Shown here one piece after another: positions 1 through 13,616 of a stretch of DNA of 64,000 nucleotides. The DNA lies in contig OX579636.1 of the NCBI GenBank assembly GCA_951230915.1, positions 2,309,001 through 2,373,000 of the forward strand, given 5' to 3'. How positions within the stretch are numbered: the stretch's first letter is position 1; each line of letters begins with the position of its first letter. This DNA is from Antitrichia curtipendula. Taxonomy: Eukaryota; Streptophyta; Bryopsida; Hypnales; Leucodontaceae. The position numbers were made by a program, and so were the translations under genes. The notes beneath the pieces were generated by a model. It saw only the letters and a program-made list of their open reading frames with translations. It was not told where the DNA came from and made no database searches.

Positions 1-1650
1 TTACACGTGTCAAATTTTAAAGTTCAGTGGGAATTTTGACACTCACCGGGAATTAACACCGGGAACGCGATATGAACTCCCTGTGACCTAGTTGTACCTG
101 ATTGTGACCTGTTCTCCTAAAAAGGAAAAAACCTAAAATAAACATGAAGCCATTTTTATGTGAAATTTAAAAATAAAGCCAATTTTGGATACACCTAGTT
201 TTAGTGTTTTGAAAAGTCATGGGTTATTTCTATATATAGTGTCCTGGAATAAATTTATGCAAAGAGAATGTAGAGTCCTTTTACATTATTTTGATGTTTA
301 TTGTGTATTCTCAAGTCAATACCCCAACATTTCCTCAAATTCTTCAAGTTGTGGAAGACACAAAGGGTGCCTTCCAAAACTTATGATGTATCATGGAAGC
401 CAGGATGTTGAGGTACCATCACTAAATTTTTTTACTTGTCATTATTTTCTTCGGTTGCCTTCTGTTGTTCCTTGATGATCAGTTAATGTGGATTTGCTCA
501 TTTTTATTATTGGTTGCAGACTGCTAGGACGGTGGGACTGAGAGTTTTATTGCTCTGGTACAAACCATGTTTGTTTCGGAAGTATTGTGGGCTGAAGATC
601 AAATATATGCACTTGAATGGCAGAAGACTTGCAGACCGGGGCTTTTTCTTGAATTTTTGAGAAAGTGCTAGGGTGGCGATCCCTCAAAAATTTGGTGAAG
701 CACGATATTTCTACATTTCTGCCATTAAAAACACTTTTTCATCCAATTTTGGCCAGTAACTTCAACCACATTTCTTGAAAATAGAAATGAAAATTTTTTG
801 ATGAAAGAAAATTGCTTTTCTTTGGCAAAAAGTAGAGATTTATTTTGAAATGGTGCAATCTGGTCCTATGGTGCCTCCTCACAGGGATGTTGCAGACATG
901 TTTGACTTGATGCAGAGTATGAATCTTACAAAGCCATAAGATATTGTTGTTTGGAAACTTTTGGCAAGGACAGGTGCAAATATTTGGTTTTGCACAATTT
1001 GGACATACTTATGGATTGAGTATCATTGAATGTTACTGATTCTCAAAAAGTTACAATGATTTTGGAAAGGAGCACGTCGATTATTATCGGAAAGCGCTTG
1101 GCAAGGAGGCAGGGGTCCATGGACTTTGTTTTGGAGGACTTGGACTTATTGACCAAGAACTGTTGAAATTAAAAGTATTTTCATTCAAAAATATTCAAAA
1201 GTTAGAAAACAAGCCCATTGGGAATGGTACATGGGGGCACAATCAAAATGTTTTCGGCAAGGAGGGGCGTACAAACTGGTTTGTGCACAATTTGGACTTT
1301 TGATTGAGCTGAGCTGCTGAATTCCAAACTTCAAAGTCTACATATTCCATCCATCCAAAATTAGGCTGCGGGGTACACACAGCAGATCATACGAAAGCTC
1401 TTGGTGAAGAGGGGTGCATTGATTCAATTTTGGGCGACTTGGAGTTATATTACTTGTAGAAGCTGAATTTTTTGAGTTTCAAAGTTGCTTTCTATAGGTG
1501 ACTATCGTACCCAACCTAGCTAGGAAGATCAGCACTTCCTGCCAAATATTTATTTAAATTTGGGAAAACAAATTTGGCATATACTAAAATTAAAATTTTT
1601 GTCTCTCTAAAATTTCAAGTTTCAAGTTCTCTCCGTATATACACATTTTT
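1..1650. other. AT-rich intergenic DNA, no gene seen
   Basis: This stretch has stop codons in all frames apart from short chance openings. I see no splice-consistent coding structure, RNA gene or clear terminal repeat. The text is dominated by A/T runs such as those around 820-860. Confidence 0.6.
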
Positions 1651-1654
1651 TTCT

Positions 1655-1830
1655 TTGAACCCCCTAAAGGACCAAATGACCTTTCAATGTATTGTATGTA
1701 AGAAATCTTGGGTAGTTGTGCACAAAGTCAATTTTGGTCAGATGTTCATGAAAAAGAATCATGAAATTTTTTTTGACAAAAAGTGGTAATTTTTGATAAT
1801 TTTTGCCCCAAATGTGCCTTGATTCTTTAT
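1655..1830 (+). mobile_element. Relic of the left end of a TTAA-type (piggyBac-like) element
   Basis: The segment starting CCCCCTAAAGGACCAAATG resembles the left end of the element at 17358 (TTAACCACTAAAGGACCAAG) and stays similar for roughly 100 bp, including the shared words CTTGGGTAG/CTCGGGTAG and GTTCATGAAA/GGTCATGAAA. The expected TTAA is mutated to TTGA and no matching right end is seen, so this is a fragment. The assignment rests on one within-window comparison. Confidence 0.4.
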
Positions 1831-1959
1831 GGGATAAATAAACTTTTTTCTACATTTTGGCATCAATTTTGAAAGCTATTAAATATTTGCAAACCGTAAT
1901 AGGTGGTTGCAGGGCCATAGTGGTGAATAATACAAAAGGCTATATTAGTGGCTTGACAT

Positions 1960-2246
1960 AGTCCAATATGACATAGTCCATTTTGGTACAAATTTCATAA
2001 GACATAGTGATCATGAATTGGTATAGAAGATGTGGAACTATAATTTTGTTTGGGTGTTTCAACTTAAATGATTATGAGCGTAGAAGAAATATCAAATGTT
2101 GTTAGTCCAATATGACATAGTCCATTTTGGCACAAATTTCATAAGACATAGTGATCATGAATTGGTATAGAAGATGTGGAACTATAATTTTGTTTGGGTG
2201 TTTCAACTTAAATGATTATGAGCGTAGAAGAAATATCAAATGTTGT
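1960..2246. repeat. Tandem duplication, 144-bp unit, two copies
   Basis: The sequence from GTCCAATATGACATAG at 1961 recurs at 2105 with only one obvious difference (GGTACAAA versus GGCACAAA). The period is 144 bp and the second copy ends at 2246. Such identity implies a recent duplication. No coding potential is seen in the unit. Confidence 0.9.
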
Positions 2247-3450
2247 AACGTGATATGAATTAGATTTATTTATGTCTAGGGATGTAAGGCTTTGTTTCCA
2301 ACTTTGCTCGCTTTTAAAAGTAGGTAAATTAAGACCTTTGTTTCTTTGAAAATTCAATGAAGTTGAATTTTATAAAGTGTAAAATTTATTTGATTAGTTA
2401 TTTTATGAAAAAGTAATATCTTCATAAATTCACAATTTTTGTAGTTTGGAATATGTTTATTTATAAATAAATAATGAAGAAGTATGATAATCGATTAATT
2501 TTCTTAAGCCCATATAATTTTCTAGGAGGTGTCACTTTCTTCCATTAAATCCTAAAAGACCAAGCTAGCATTCAAATTTTGAACTACAAATGAATACAAA
2601 CACATTCCAAGTAAAAAAAATATTTTTTTCATACATTGATTTGAAGATTTATATGTTAATTACTTAATTTGTTTACATTTGTGTAGTACAAATTCTAAAG
2701 ACTTTTATTTACAAATATTCTATTACTCAATAGATACTAGTGGAATCCAACTTTAAAAAGTAACCTTTTCAAACCAAAAAATTACCCTTTAAAAATGACT
2801 TGAATAAAAAACTCAAATTAAAATCTTCAAAATATAAAGTGGCAATTTTTGACAATTTTTGCCTAATTATCTCTAACGAATTTAAAAATTGTAAGTGATT
2901 TTTATACATTAGAGAGATTGCAACAATCAATTATATTGTATTTTGTGTCTCCAACTTCCAAGTATACAATAAATTTTTCCCATAACTTTTATTTGATATC
3001 TCTCGAGGACCCAAGATTCATAAACTATTTCACTCCTTGAGTAATTTTTCTATATTTTTCAGAAATGTTTTAGTGTGTATAAATAGTCTCCAATTAAAAG
3101 TTAGTTCTTCTAAATAAGGAGGATTTAACTATATGTAGTCCAAGGAAGCAAATTTGGACTTGAATTTTTTTGAAATTTGAGGTCTTTTGCTAGACATATA
3201 AAGAAATGTAAAGATGCTACATTTCTAAAACAGTAAAACAATCCTTTGTCTTGCACATGTGCTCAAAGTGTATATGTGATAAAATATTTTATTTTCACCA
3301 AATGTTACGATTTGGGCTTTCAAATATTTAAAGTTTGAAAGATTTTTTCACTCGATAAGTTATTGTGGAGAATTTTGATTTTGGGAAGAATCATGTTGTC
3401 TTTGAGATGAATGATCTCAATTTTCAAGAGGAATCATCAGTTGGGTTGTT
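2247..3450. other. AT-rich intergenic DNA, nothing recognised
   Basis: Very AT-rich with long A and T runs. I see no gene, repeat pair or terminal inverted repeat here. Confidence 0.6.
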
Positions 3451-3727
3451 GAAGAATGTCACAGTGGCTCTGGGAAAGTGTTATTTGAAGTGAGTAGTGA
3501 TGGGGTGATTTTAGAGGGGTTTCCGGGTTTTGCGGCGATGGTAAAGGCCTCTGATGGGTGAGCGTCTTCCTCCGTCTTTCTCACACGGCAGCAGAAGCTC
3601 CGTTGCTGTTGTGTACAGTAGTGGTCTAAACGGCCTGTGATTCTCAAACCCTAGGCAGCTGCAATCGACCTTGTACCTGCGACAGAGCTCACGCTGTGTC
3701 TTGTGTCCGATCAATTCTTCTCGGAAC

Positions 3728-6700
3728 ATGGCGAAACCCAGAGGGGATCGGGATCCGGGTCATCGGATGGAGGGAATCTGTTTCATCGCGTTGCTGCTCT
3801 TGCGCTTGCTCTCTGACTTGCAGGGGGGGGAAATCGCCTATATGAGGTGGGTCTTCTGTGCTCGGAGTTTTATACTAACCCAATTATAGTTTGGATGTGG
3901 GTGTGTGGACTGCGGCATGATGCATGTTCTTGGCCCATGCGGGAATCGAGATTATTCTGGATGCACGCAAGTTAAGCAGCGCATCTGCTCATCGAACTCT
4001 GGAGTGGCCGCCGCATCGATCGATCTAGAAGAAATGAGCACGGGACATGCAAGCCTGGCGATCGATGAAACCCCTTTTGAAACCCTAATTTGTGAACAGA
4101 TCTTTGTAACTTGTGTTTCCAAGCTCATGCGGCAGATTTTGGGCAGTACACGGGGTTTACTCGATCTAATTTTAGTACTCGACTGGTCGAATGACGTACT
4201 AACGGCATGTACTTCTATTTACTTGGCGCTCGTGCAAAGCACAGTGGAAAATTCTAGAGTAGTTCCGGACATTAATATCGATCCGAACATCATGAATGGC
4301 ATGCCACGCATTTGAATGGTTGAAATTTTTTTTCTAAACTAGGGAAGCTCATTATGTAAGTTGTTTCACAATGATTACGAGCCTTTCAGTCCTTGAAGAG
4401 GCTCTTGAATTGTAGTCAAGCCTACTTTTTGAGATGAGGCTTGATTACAAATTTGGAGAGTCAAAACTTATTCCCTTTTTATTTTGCCACAAAAGACAAA
4501 AGTGTTATCCACAACATTCTCTCCTCCAGTAAAAAGAAGCCTTTAGGATTATAGGTCACTATATAATATGTTTTAGAAGATATGCATTCTATGAAAATCA
4601 AAATAGTGCAAAACTGAAATAGACCTTGAAATTCTTTAGGTCAAATTGTTCCTCTAAGTTTAGAATGTTGAATTGAATTTTGAAATTAAATTTTGGTTGC
4701 TTTGATCTTTATAGCATTTTTAGAAATAATGAACTAAAAAATTGAGGGTATAGAGCAAATAGTAAGTACTCTTCAAGATTCTACAATTAAGTGGACTTTA
4801 TCAAAACAAGCACGTAGTAAAAGTCAATTCTTGGAAGTGTCAGATTTTGATTGTAATGTAGGAGGTTCATAAAGTGCCCATTTAAGAGCTGAAAATTAAT
4901 TTGGGGAAGTAAAACTTCTTGAAATATTTTTATGTAAATTTTCCTTGAAAGAAAAATGAAACTGGCATCTATCCCAAGTTGCTTCATATTTTTTGAAGCT
5001 TCATGGAATTAGTTATGAATTTTTGAAGTGAAAACGCAGTGGTTGCTAAAAGTGTCCAGGACAGCTCCTTAACTGTACATCATTTGTACATTTCTGGTGC
5101 GTGGAGAAAGCAACATGTAACCCTGCGTTAGAGAACACTTTTAGAGTCCGAGCGTTTAATGGACCTCCTACCTTCAGCAAAAAGTTAATGCAATTGACTG
5201 ACATTGGCAGTGCGTCCAGTAATTGCAATCAAGGGGTGTATTGCAAGGCAGTGCGTACCGAAATGGAGATCACAGTACTTTATCAATCTGCTAATCAGGG
5301 AGAAAATTAATGATGTAGAATCGGGAACCTACATTCCAAGTTTCTAACCCAATCTAGCTATGACCTGATTGAAATAATCATATTTCCAAACATCGTAGAT
5401 CATACATACGTTATAGATGTACATCCCTGGAATCAGCTACAAGTTACAGACTTGCAGTATTCCCCGGCAGTTACGGGCTAGCTCTCCAGACCTGCACGTT
5501 GTTTCCACTGATCAGAGTGGATTTAAATGAATTATGATCGATATTAATTCTCACTTTCTCTGAGCTTGGCATCTAAACTTGCTTTCAACCTGATCTCGCT
5601 CTAGCTCAGACAGTTGACAGTTGACGCGTTGACGATAACAGACTGACTCCCAGCCAACTACAAGTACTCGTTGCGAATAGAGTGACCATTCAATCATGTC
5701 TTTGTAAGCATCTGCTAGAGCTAACAATCAATGCTTGCGTGTGTAACAGAGGACGAGAGTTGGACGAATTATGGAATGATCCCGGCGACGCGTTAGCAAT
5801 GCCCTCTGGTGATTTGCAGATGTATCCGAGCATTGATCCGGAAGGGCAGTACAACGTTCCGCTAGGTTCGATCCCTGACTCTTGTCACGCAGAGATGGAT
5901 GGTTAAAGACATGGTCGAGGTGCTCATTTGAGATGCTTACACATTTCTAGGGGAATTTGTGACTCCGTACTCACCATATATATAGAGAGAGGCTTCAGTG
6001 CACTGCAACGACTGCATGATATGGCTCTGCTTGTCCTGTTTTTTACCAGCTGTGTTTGGGTCAATTGGTAGAGCTCTGGGTTTGAGAGCTGTAGTAATTT
6101 CATTCATCGGTGACTGTAGCTCAGTTTGTGCTCCCCCACTTAGTGGGTAGCTTGCACCTGCTGTTGACTGCATCACACCCCGTGCGGTGCGCCATTTAGT
6201 ACAATACGTTCTTAGTCATTAAAGAAGCGTTAGACTCAAGCATTAAATTCGCTACAGACTGTTCTCGATCTATTGCTCCACTTGTTTTCGGGTGCTCACA
6301 AATCCGGTCACGCTGATTTATTTCCCGAAAAATTTATGCATGCAGTTGGTCAGCTCCAGGTGATTCAAGATCCGATCATGGTGGAAGACATCGATGCAGA
6401 TAATGCTGCTGCAGCCGAAGCTGATTTGGCCATGTTGCTGGCAGTGGCCGAGGTAGCGAGCCTTCCCCGACAGATTGAAAGGGATGATGCAAACATCATG
6501 ATGGTGAGACGCCCTCCAGTGCTTTCGTCCGTCGCAGAAAGCGATGTGGCTCCTTCGAGTTTGAGTTTGGTGGATGACGTAGCAGCTGGAGGTGAGCGAA
6601 CTCGAACTAATTTTGCACGTCATCAATCAGAATCTCTGTATATATGATACTTGGTTGATCGATCATGTAGCACTAGATCGAAGGATACGAATATTATTGT

Positions 6701-7637
6701 CCATGAGATTAGGAAGAACAACAGAATGTCCTATTTGCATGCTTGTCACAGGGAGAACGGGAGGGCGTTTCCCCCTGGTATTATATTTTGGGGGGGGGTC
6801 AAGTTACACCCCCAATATAATATAATACCGGGGGTAACGCCCTGCCGGTTTCCCTGCGATTTCCCTGTGTGTAAATTGTACAGTGGCACGCAGGGTCGTG
6901 ATCATGTTTGTTGGAGAGGATCCGGGATAGAATGACCCCCCTCCCAAAGGGTCTGAAGTGTTAAGGTGTCATCCTATGTACCGGCTGTGGTCAAATTTAT
7001 TAACCTTGCGAGATTCAGATCGACTGACCAAAGTTGTGAAGTGCGTTCGATGAAGTGCACGCTCTATTATTCAAGACTGGTTTAGTTCCGAGCTAACTAA
7101 AGGTTCTAGAAAGGCTTCGGACTGCAAATTAAACGGCCATTCAATCTCTTGAAATTTTGCCCATAAGTACATCAATTTCATGAATTTGACGTTCGTGGTA
7201 GCCGCTACTGAATACTGATCGATGATTGCGTGACTGTGTTTGCAGCTCCTCAAGATCTGGCGCCACAGGCTCCCGTACCTGAAACCGTTAATTCTGCAGC
7301 TAACGCCCCTGCGCAGGATGTTGTTGGAATTCTCGCAGGCGTTCCGCCGCAACGGATCGATGACGAAGCTGACACTGAAGCTCAAGTGGAAGGGGCCATT
7401 GAAGCCATCCAGCCGGGTATGCTGGAGCTGATCTCGAGTGTTGCAAGGCATCCTCAGTTTGCTGCACCGAGCATGACCGTGCCTGAAGGAGATCTAGAAT
7501 CCAACCTGGAAGAGTTTATGCCTGCGGAACACCCGGAAGCTGGGGACTCATCAGCTGACCTGGAGGCGGAGAGAAATATCCACGATGATGTCGATAATTC
7601 GGAGGTCGGAGAGCCCCATGCCGAGGGCATGCACTGA
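3728..7637 (+). CDS. Possible four-exon gene for an unrecognised protein with a signal-anchor-like N terminus
   Basis: Proposed exons are 3728-3846, 5750-5901, 6346-6591 and 7246-7637, ending in TGA. The ATG lies in a good plant context (AACATGGCG) within a locally GC-richer island. Exon 1 encodes a basic start followed by a hydrophobic segment (GICFIALLLLRLL), like a signal peptide or anchor. It ends ATGAG|GTGGGT in phase 2. Exon 2 begins after a CTAAC branch-like motif and GTGTAACAG and needs phase 2. Exon 3 ends GGAG|GTGAGC in phase 1, and exon 4 follows TGTTTGCAG in matching phase. That last junction is the best supported. Exons 3-4 encode an acidic, Ala/Glu/Pro-rich low-complexity segment. 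The exon 2 donor (ATG|GTTAAA) is weak, so the middle of the model is uncertain and further exons could lie in the 1.9-kb first intron. I do not recognise the family. Confidence 0.4.
6763..6842. repeat. Foldback (about 35-bp arms) inside a predicted intron
   Basis: The left arm AGGGCGTTTCCCCCTGGTAT and the following AT-rich tract plus G run are mirrored by a C run, an AT-rich tract and ACCGGGGGTAACGCCCT. The loop is about 10 nt. It lies in the 6592-7245 intron of the gene model above and looks like a small hairpin MITE. Confidence 0.7.
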
Positions 7638-10600
7638 TAGCTTGGCTTTGGTTCTGTGGGTCCGTCGGTCCGTGGGTGATCGAGTGGGTAGTAGTGCAAC
7701 CTGGTAACTCTTTGATGTGCATGTGCTGTGCACGAATTCACAAACCCAGCAAGAACAAGGCCGGCTAATATAAACTGAGGTAGTCAGCTAAATTCCTGCA
7801 TGCTTAGGTGTTCATATATATTGTAACCTTGATGGTCATACGTCGTACAGTTTTTTTCCCAGGTTGGTATGTCAATACATTCTTGTTAGACTAGCTTGTG
7901 TTTACTGAGCATATGATATGAGGCAGTGTAAAGTGAAAGGGATAAGACAAAGGCTAGGAAGAGATATTGATAACATGTTATGAAACTGCAGGACTTGGTA
8001 ATTTTTCTTTGTTGACATTTGCCAGGTACATTGGCAGCATAAAAATTGTGGTACATGGTAAAAGTAAGAGTCTGGTCATGAGAGAGCCATGTTCTCATTT
8101 CTGTACTGTCTTGGAGGTTACTTAAATATATTCCCAAAGGTGATGTCCCAAGTTGCATTAGATTAGAGTTTTGTACATTGAATCAATATCATCAACTCAT
8201 CAAGGTGGAGGCATCTGTCCCTATAGTCAAATGGCATCCAAATGCACATACCGTATGCGTAGGTCAGTTTCGGCACCTTACTATTGAAATAGTTTTGTTT
8301 CTGTAGTTGGACAATTATGCAATTTGATTTGGATTTCTTGACTTTGGGCACTTTTAAAATTAAAAAAATTTAGACACTCCTAACTTTGGATTGATTTTTT
8401 CTATTCATGTGTAAATGTATTCTTTTTTCTAAATTTTCTCAAGAATAATTTTTGGATGTTTAAATTTTAGCAACAATTAAAAAATTTCAGATTTTCAAAA
8501 ATAATTGTATAATTTTTAAAATTTTAGACACAAACCAAATTTCCCTACTTATTTCTGAAATTGATCTACACATACGATACAACAAATTCAAAGTTAGCTG
8601 GTGAAATTGTTGGTTGCAATTTGAAAATATCAGCAAAAAAACTAGTGAAAAATCCTATGAAATTTCTATTTTGAATTTAAAAATTAGAAAAATTATTTAG
8701 ATTTGGTATTTGAAAAAACGATTCAGGATGGAAATTCGAGGAAATTAGCTCGTAAAACTAAATGAACATTGCAAATGTTGTTCGTCTGCTAACTACTAAA
8801 GATGAGAGACAAAAGTAGGGAAGCTAAAGTTGGGAGGTTCCGAGGTTGGATAGAAGGAATAATGATCTGGGGAAACACTAGAAGAAACCAATGTTTTTAT
8901 GAAGTATTTTTTGTGATGTCCACCTATTTTTATGTTAACAATGACATTAGACATAACATCAAGATGTTAGTTGTAACATCAAATGTAACATAAAAACAAG
9001 TAAAAACGTTACATAAAAACATTAAAAAAAATGCGTCAAGAAAAACATGGATTTCTTCTTGTGAAAATACGGGCTACCTTTCATCAAGTTCCTAACAGTA
9101 CCAAGTTCCCTGATAAGTTCTTAAATTCAAAGCCAGTCTATATTACATGCTTGGAGGTTTAGTTCTAGATCCTATAGGCGGTCTCCATAAGCAAACAACT
9201 AGCTCATGTGCTTCGGGTTGGACCTCTAGCCTCCAGTCCACGTGACCAAAAAATTAAAGGCTGGATTGCCACATGGAAGTTTGTACTTTTAGATTAAATT
9301 TTTTTTCTAGAGTGGATCTAGAACTTTGGTGCTTTTTGATTCAACTTGCCTCTTTTGAAATGGCTGACAGTAGTATGCTTTGTTAATAATAGCCCCCTGT
9401 CAGCTTCAAATCTGGTCTTCACAATCCTCCAATTCTAGTATTCTACTACAGTTCTCACAATGGAAAGCCGATTGTTGAAGCTAAAACTCTAATGGGCCAA
9501 ACAAGCCTCTTTAGGTCCTGGAGACTTGGACGTCTAATGTCTCAATGGAATTTGATATTGAGTTGAGTGAGTTCTACATAGATAAATCGATTGGGCTCAG
9601 CCAAAATCAGATGCGAGCAAGGCCCAAACATCTAGAGATTCCTTCACAAGCCTAAATGCTATAAGATAAAAGTATAAAACACTTGCATTATTTGCATCAC
9701 ATGTTGATTGGTCAACATAAAATTGGACATAACTTCTAAAAATTTCTTTTACAATACTTAAAAGTGTTACAAGAGGTGAAAGCTACATTGCCAAAATCAA
9801 TAGATATTTTTGTGCAATTTCTAAAAAATATTTATGATTTTACCTCAATTTCTTTGATTTTTTCATTTTTTAGATTTGAGAGTTTTTTAGTACTAGAATA
9901 AGTTTGAATAATGATTTTCACTTTGAAATTTGAACACTATATACCTCTATTAAGGTTGGAAGAATCGGTAGAAGGAATTATGAAAAAATTAATTTATTAT
10001 TGTGCACATAGATGCAAATTGCAAAAAAGACTATTGTGTACACATTTCTAGACATCTAAACATTCCTTTCTATATAATTTTTTTATGAAATTTTATCTTC
10101 ATGAAGTTGTTAAAATTTTCCTATTTTGTTATTTATTTTAAAATATTTCCATGAATTTCTAGCAACTTTTACAAAAAAACAAAAAAATAAAAATAATTTT
10201 TTTTGTGTACAGCTTTTGATTTTTTGAAGTAAATCTTTTTAGACCTTAATTTTTGAAAACATGATACTTGTAGTGTTCTTCTAACTTTCTATATTTTATT
10301 TTTAAATATTTGTTTGCAAAACTCCAAAAGCTCATAGTAGTCACATTATTACCTCTAAAATGCAACATCATCAACAATTGTTTCTTACTTTCATCCTATT
10401 AATATCTTACAATCTTCATAGCCACAATTTTTGGATTTTCTTCTACACTTAATTTCTCACAATGATTTTATTCAAGATCATACGATTGGATATGGGAGAA
10501 AAAAATTAATAAATTTTTTACATTTTATAATAGAGATAGCAATTTTGGAATGTTTTTGGTAAATGTAGTTATGGAATCATTACTGCCTCTAAATGCAACA

Positions 10601-10763
10601 TAATTAGGAGTTGTTTCTTGCTTTCACCCTATTTCTCCATAAGCTTGTAAATATTATTTTATTTCTTTCTAATCTCAAATCTAATCGTTCTTTTGAAATA
10701 AAGTCAACTTCACTATGATGATGCTCAAATATTTTTGGCAATTATTTTGACTATTTTTCAACC
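7638..10763. other. AT-rich intergenic DNA, nothing recognised
   Basis: After the stop of the gene model the sequence returns to AT-rich DNA with no sustained open frame, no phase-consistent exons and no obvious TIR element. Confidence 0.6.
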
Positions 10764-11018
10764 AAGGCCATATTCATTATATTGAGACTTTTTGCAGATT
10801 TTGAGACAGAATGCTAGTTATTGAAAAATTCATTTAAGAAAATAGTAATTGAAATAAAAAATAAATAATACTAAAATAGTGATTCTATAATGAAACTTTA
10901 AAAATTGTTATTGTTATCTATTTATAAAAAAATACTAGTAAAAAAATTAAGCAGTTTATCCTCAAATCGAGGATAAAAATGAGACTGCAAAAAGTCTCAA
11001 TATAATGAATATGACCTT
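10764..11018. mobile_element. MITE copy 1 (255 bp, about 34-bp TIRs)
   Basis: The termini are AAGGCCATATTCATTATATT...AATATAATGAATATGACCTT, followed inward by GAGACTTTTTGCAG on both sides. A second copy lies at 11519. The element is AT-rich with no coding capacity, as expected for a non-autonomous DNA transposon. No clean target-site duplication is visible for this copy, so the superfamily is not assigned. Confidence 0.85.
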
Positions 11019-11518
11019 AACTATATGTTTTAGTCACTTCATAATGTTTACATAAAAAACAAATAAGGTCATCAAACTTTAAACATTCAATTTTATAATT
11101 GCATGCTAGAAAAAATGTGGTTTAAAATGGTTTTGTATTAAATTTGTGTTATTTTTAATGTAATTGTACTAAATATAAAGTAGGTTTAACACAATATAAT
11201 TTGATACCATGATTGTTTTCAATATAGATTTGTGCAAGTGATTTTATACAACTTTCTATACCCTCTAATCCTTTTGGTCTAGATAGAAGTTAAATGTAAT
11301 GGAAACCTCTTGTCCAAAAGACTTGTCTGGTGTGAAACAAGTGTAAACATGTAATATAACCCCAAAAGGACTAACATGTTTAGAGGCCCAAAACTGCTTC
11401 AAAATACTTGTCTCCAAAGTAAGGTCAAAATCTTCATCATTATTTATTTATTTATTATCATCTTCATCTTAACAAAAAACAATGTGGAATACTTTGGTTA
11501 ATTTGTTGAAGTACATTG
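11019..11518. other. AT-rich spacer between two MITE copies
   Basis: No gene or repeat is recognised in this interval apart from a short ATTT run near 11440. Confidence 0.5.
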
Positions 11519-11771
11519 AAGGCCATATTTGTTATATTGAGACATTTTGCAGATTTTGAGACAAAATGCTAGTTATTGAAAAATTCATTTAAAAAAATAG
11601 TAATTGAAACCAAAAATAAACAATGCCAAATTGTGATTTATAATGAAATTCTAAAAGTTGGTGTCATTAGCTATTTATAAAAAAATACTAGTAAAGAAAT
11701 AAAGCGGTTTATCCTCACGTCAAAGATAAAAATGAGACTGAGAAAAGTCTCAATATAACGAATATGACCTT
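11519..11771. mobile_element. MITE copy 2 (253 bp)
   Basis: This is a direct-orientation relative of the 10764 element, alignable over its whole length with scattered substitutions. If the element runs AGGCC...GACCT, it is flanked by TGA on both sides, a possible 3-bp target-site duplication. One such match is weak evidence. Confidence 0.85.
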
Positions 11772-13200
11772 GAATTTGTTCCAAAATTTTAGAGTAAATA
11801 TCCCCATTGATTGTAAGTTCAATGTACCTAAATTTCAAAATGTAGATTTTTTTAGTCCTTCCAAAAGGTGGACTTTTATTTTTTTAACATTTTTAGAAAA
11901 AACAACTCAAATGTTTTATAGCTTGTGCATTTAGTCAATATCTAGGAAAATGGATTAAAAAACCACATAAATTATTTTAAACCAAAAACACTTTCATATT
12001 GATTTCATCTTTAAAAAGATTGTAAAGTGGAACATAGCACTCAATGAAAAAATCTATTGTGCTAATAAATTTTATAAGGAATTAAAAATGATTGATTCCA
12101 AATTTCCAATGGTGAAAATGTTCTAGTAAATAATTAATGTCTTTAATTTTTATTTTATTTATTTATTTTCAAAATTGAGAGCAAAATACAACTTTATATG
12201 TTTTTCCTACCTTTATTGCCTACAAAATAAATCTCCTCATAACTTTTGTCTCATTATTTGGATTTGAATGGTTGTAATATTTTTGAATAGTTATCAATAT
12301 GTATAATCTCCAAAAAATAATTAATATTTTTTAGAATATATTTTTTGCTGCCTAATTTGACATTGAAATATAAAAAAAGTTAAAAAACTTCTATCTTTTG
12401 CAATATTTATTTTACAAGAAACAAAGCTTCACATATGGATTATGATGAGTAGCATCCATCCCAAAAATTCCAAATTATAAAGTCAATAGAGCTGCCTCAA
12501 GGTTCCAAAAAGCCCAAAGTGGGCTCCTTGGTCATGTAGAAGATAAACATACAAACAAATGCATTATTTGTTTCTACAATTCATGGGTTGATGTGACTCT
12601 GTCTTCAATGACATTTTTGGAATATCTTATATACATGCCACACAATCATTGAGTGCCCAAATACTCAATTCTAGTATACTTAATTGTATCATTTTCAAAC
12701 TATTTGATCCATGATATGATTATTTCACAAGTAGTCAAAGTAAAGGATAAGAATATATTTTATTTGCATGAAGATATGTACGACCATAATCATCACTTAC
12801 CTAAATGCAACACCTACATTTAAATCTGAAAATAATACTAAAACTTAAATATTGGTGAAACAAGAGTAACAAGATGTACACGATCAAAAAATGAGAGCCA
12901 AAGAGAGTCTGGGGTAGATTTTTGATGCACCTACAAACAATACTTGTGAAATTTCATAACGAATTCATACCGTGGTGACCAAACAAATGGTGGGTGACCA
13001 AATGATGCATTTAGGTGGGTAGTTGGAAACCTCTTTCACCCGCAAAGTGAAAATAATTTATGTTTGATAATATTAAGTGTGCTCAATTGTTATAACTGCC
13101 GATTGTGGGTGCACTTTCCTGGTTGAAGAGTATGTTCAGTCATGAGTTTTCCTCTAGGACTTGGGTCTTGGGTTCATAATTCGCAAACCAAAGTTAAGAC
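11772..13200. other. AT-rich intergenic DNA, nothing recognised
   Basis: No open frame, RNA gene or inverted repeat is evident. The region ends at the TIR of the next element. Confidence 0.55.
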
Positions 13201-13616
13201 TTAAGGTAGTGTGCTCTAAAAGCGCCCATCTTCTTGAAACCGTCCCTATTTTTAGGTGAAGAATGGAGATGGGGTGATCCTTAAATGGACCAATTTAGCA
13301 ATTGAATGCATTGAGGAAAAATTGTTTTTCTATTGCAAGAGCCAATCATTGTCTTTGATTTCCGCACATCTCTTTACAAGTTGCAAGTGGACAGATTTTG
13401 GAAGACCTATGGTCACAAATAGGTGCCTATGCCCTGAATCTTTGAAAATTCATAAGTAATTCAAAAATGCTTGAAAAAATACAAAACGACTTGTGTTAGA
13501 TACCACATCTGTTTTTCTTTCTCTGAAAAATGATCTAAAAATATTTTCGTCCACGAAAGCCTGTGAAAAAGGCGGACCAGCCCTTAAATGGTCGCTTTAA
13601 GAGCATACTACCTTAG
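13201..13616. mobile_element. TIR element (416 bp), family with AAGGTAGTNTGCTCT ends
   Basis: The left end TTAAGGTAGTGTGCTCTAAA is matched in inverted form by the right end TTTAAGAGCATACTACCTTAG, about 21 of 24 positions over the full TIR. The interior is non-coding. Related sequence occurs at 20127-20500 and about 63100-63870, and a solo TIR-like end lies at 24093-24131, so this is a dispersed family. Confidence 0.7.

Noticed and set aside
6050..6130. tRNA-like text (GGGTCAATTGGTAGAGC followed by a 5-bp/7-nt anticodon-like arm, and TGTAGCTCAG)
   Set aside because: No matching acceptor stem or T-arm (GGTTCRANNCC) is present and the loop lacks T33; at best a tRNA-derived SINE fragment.
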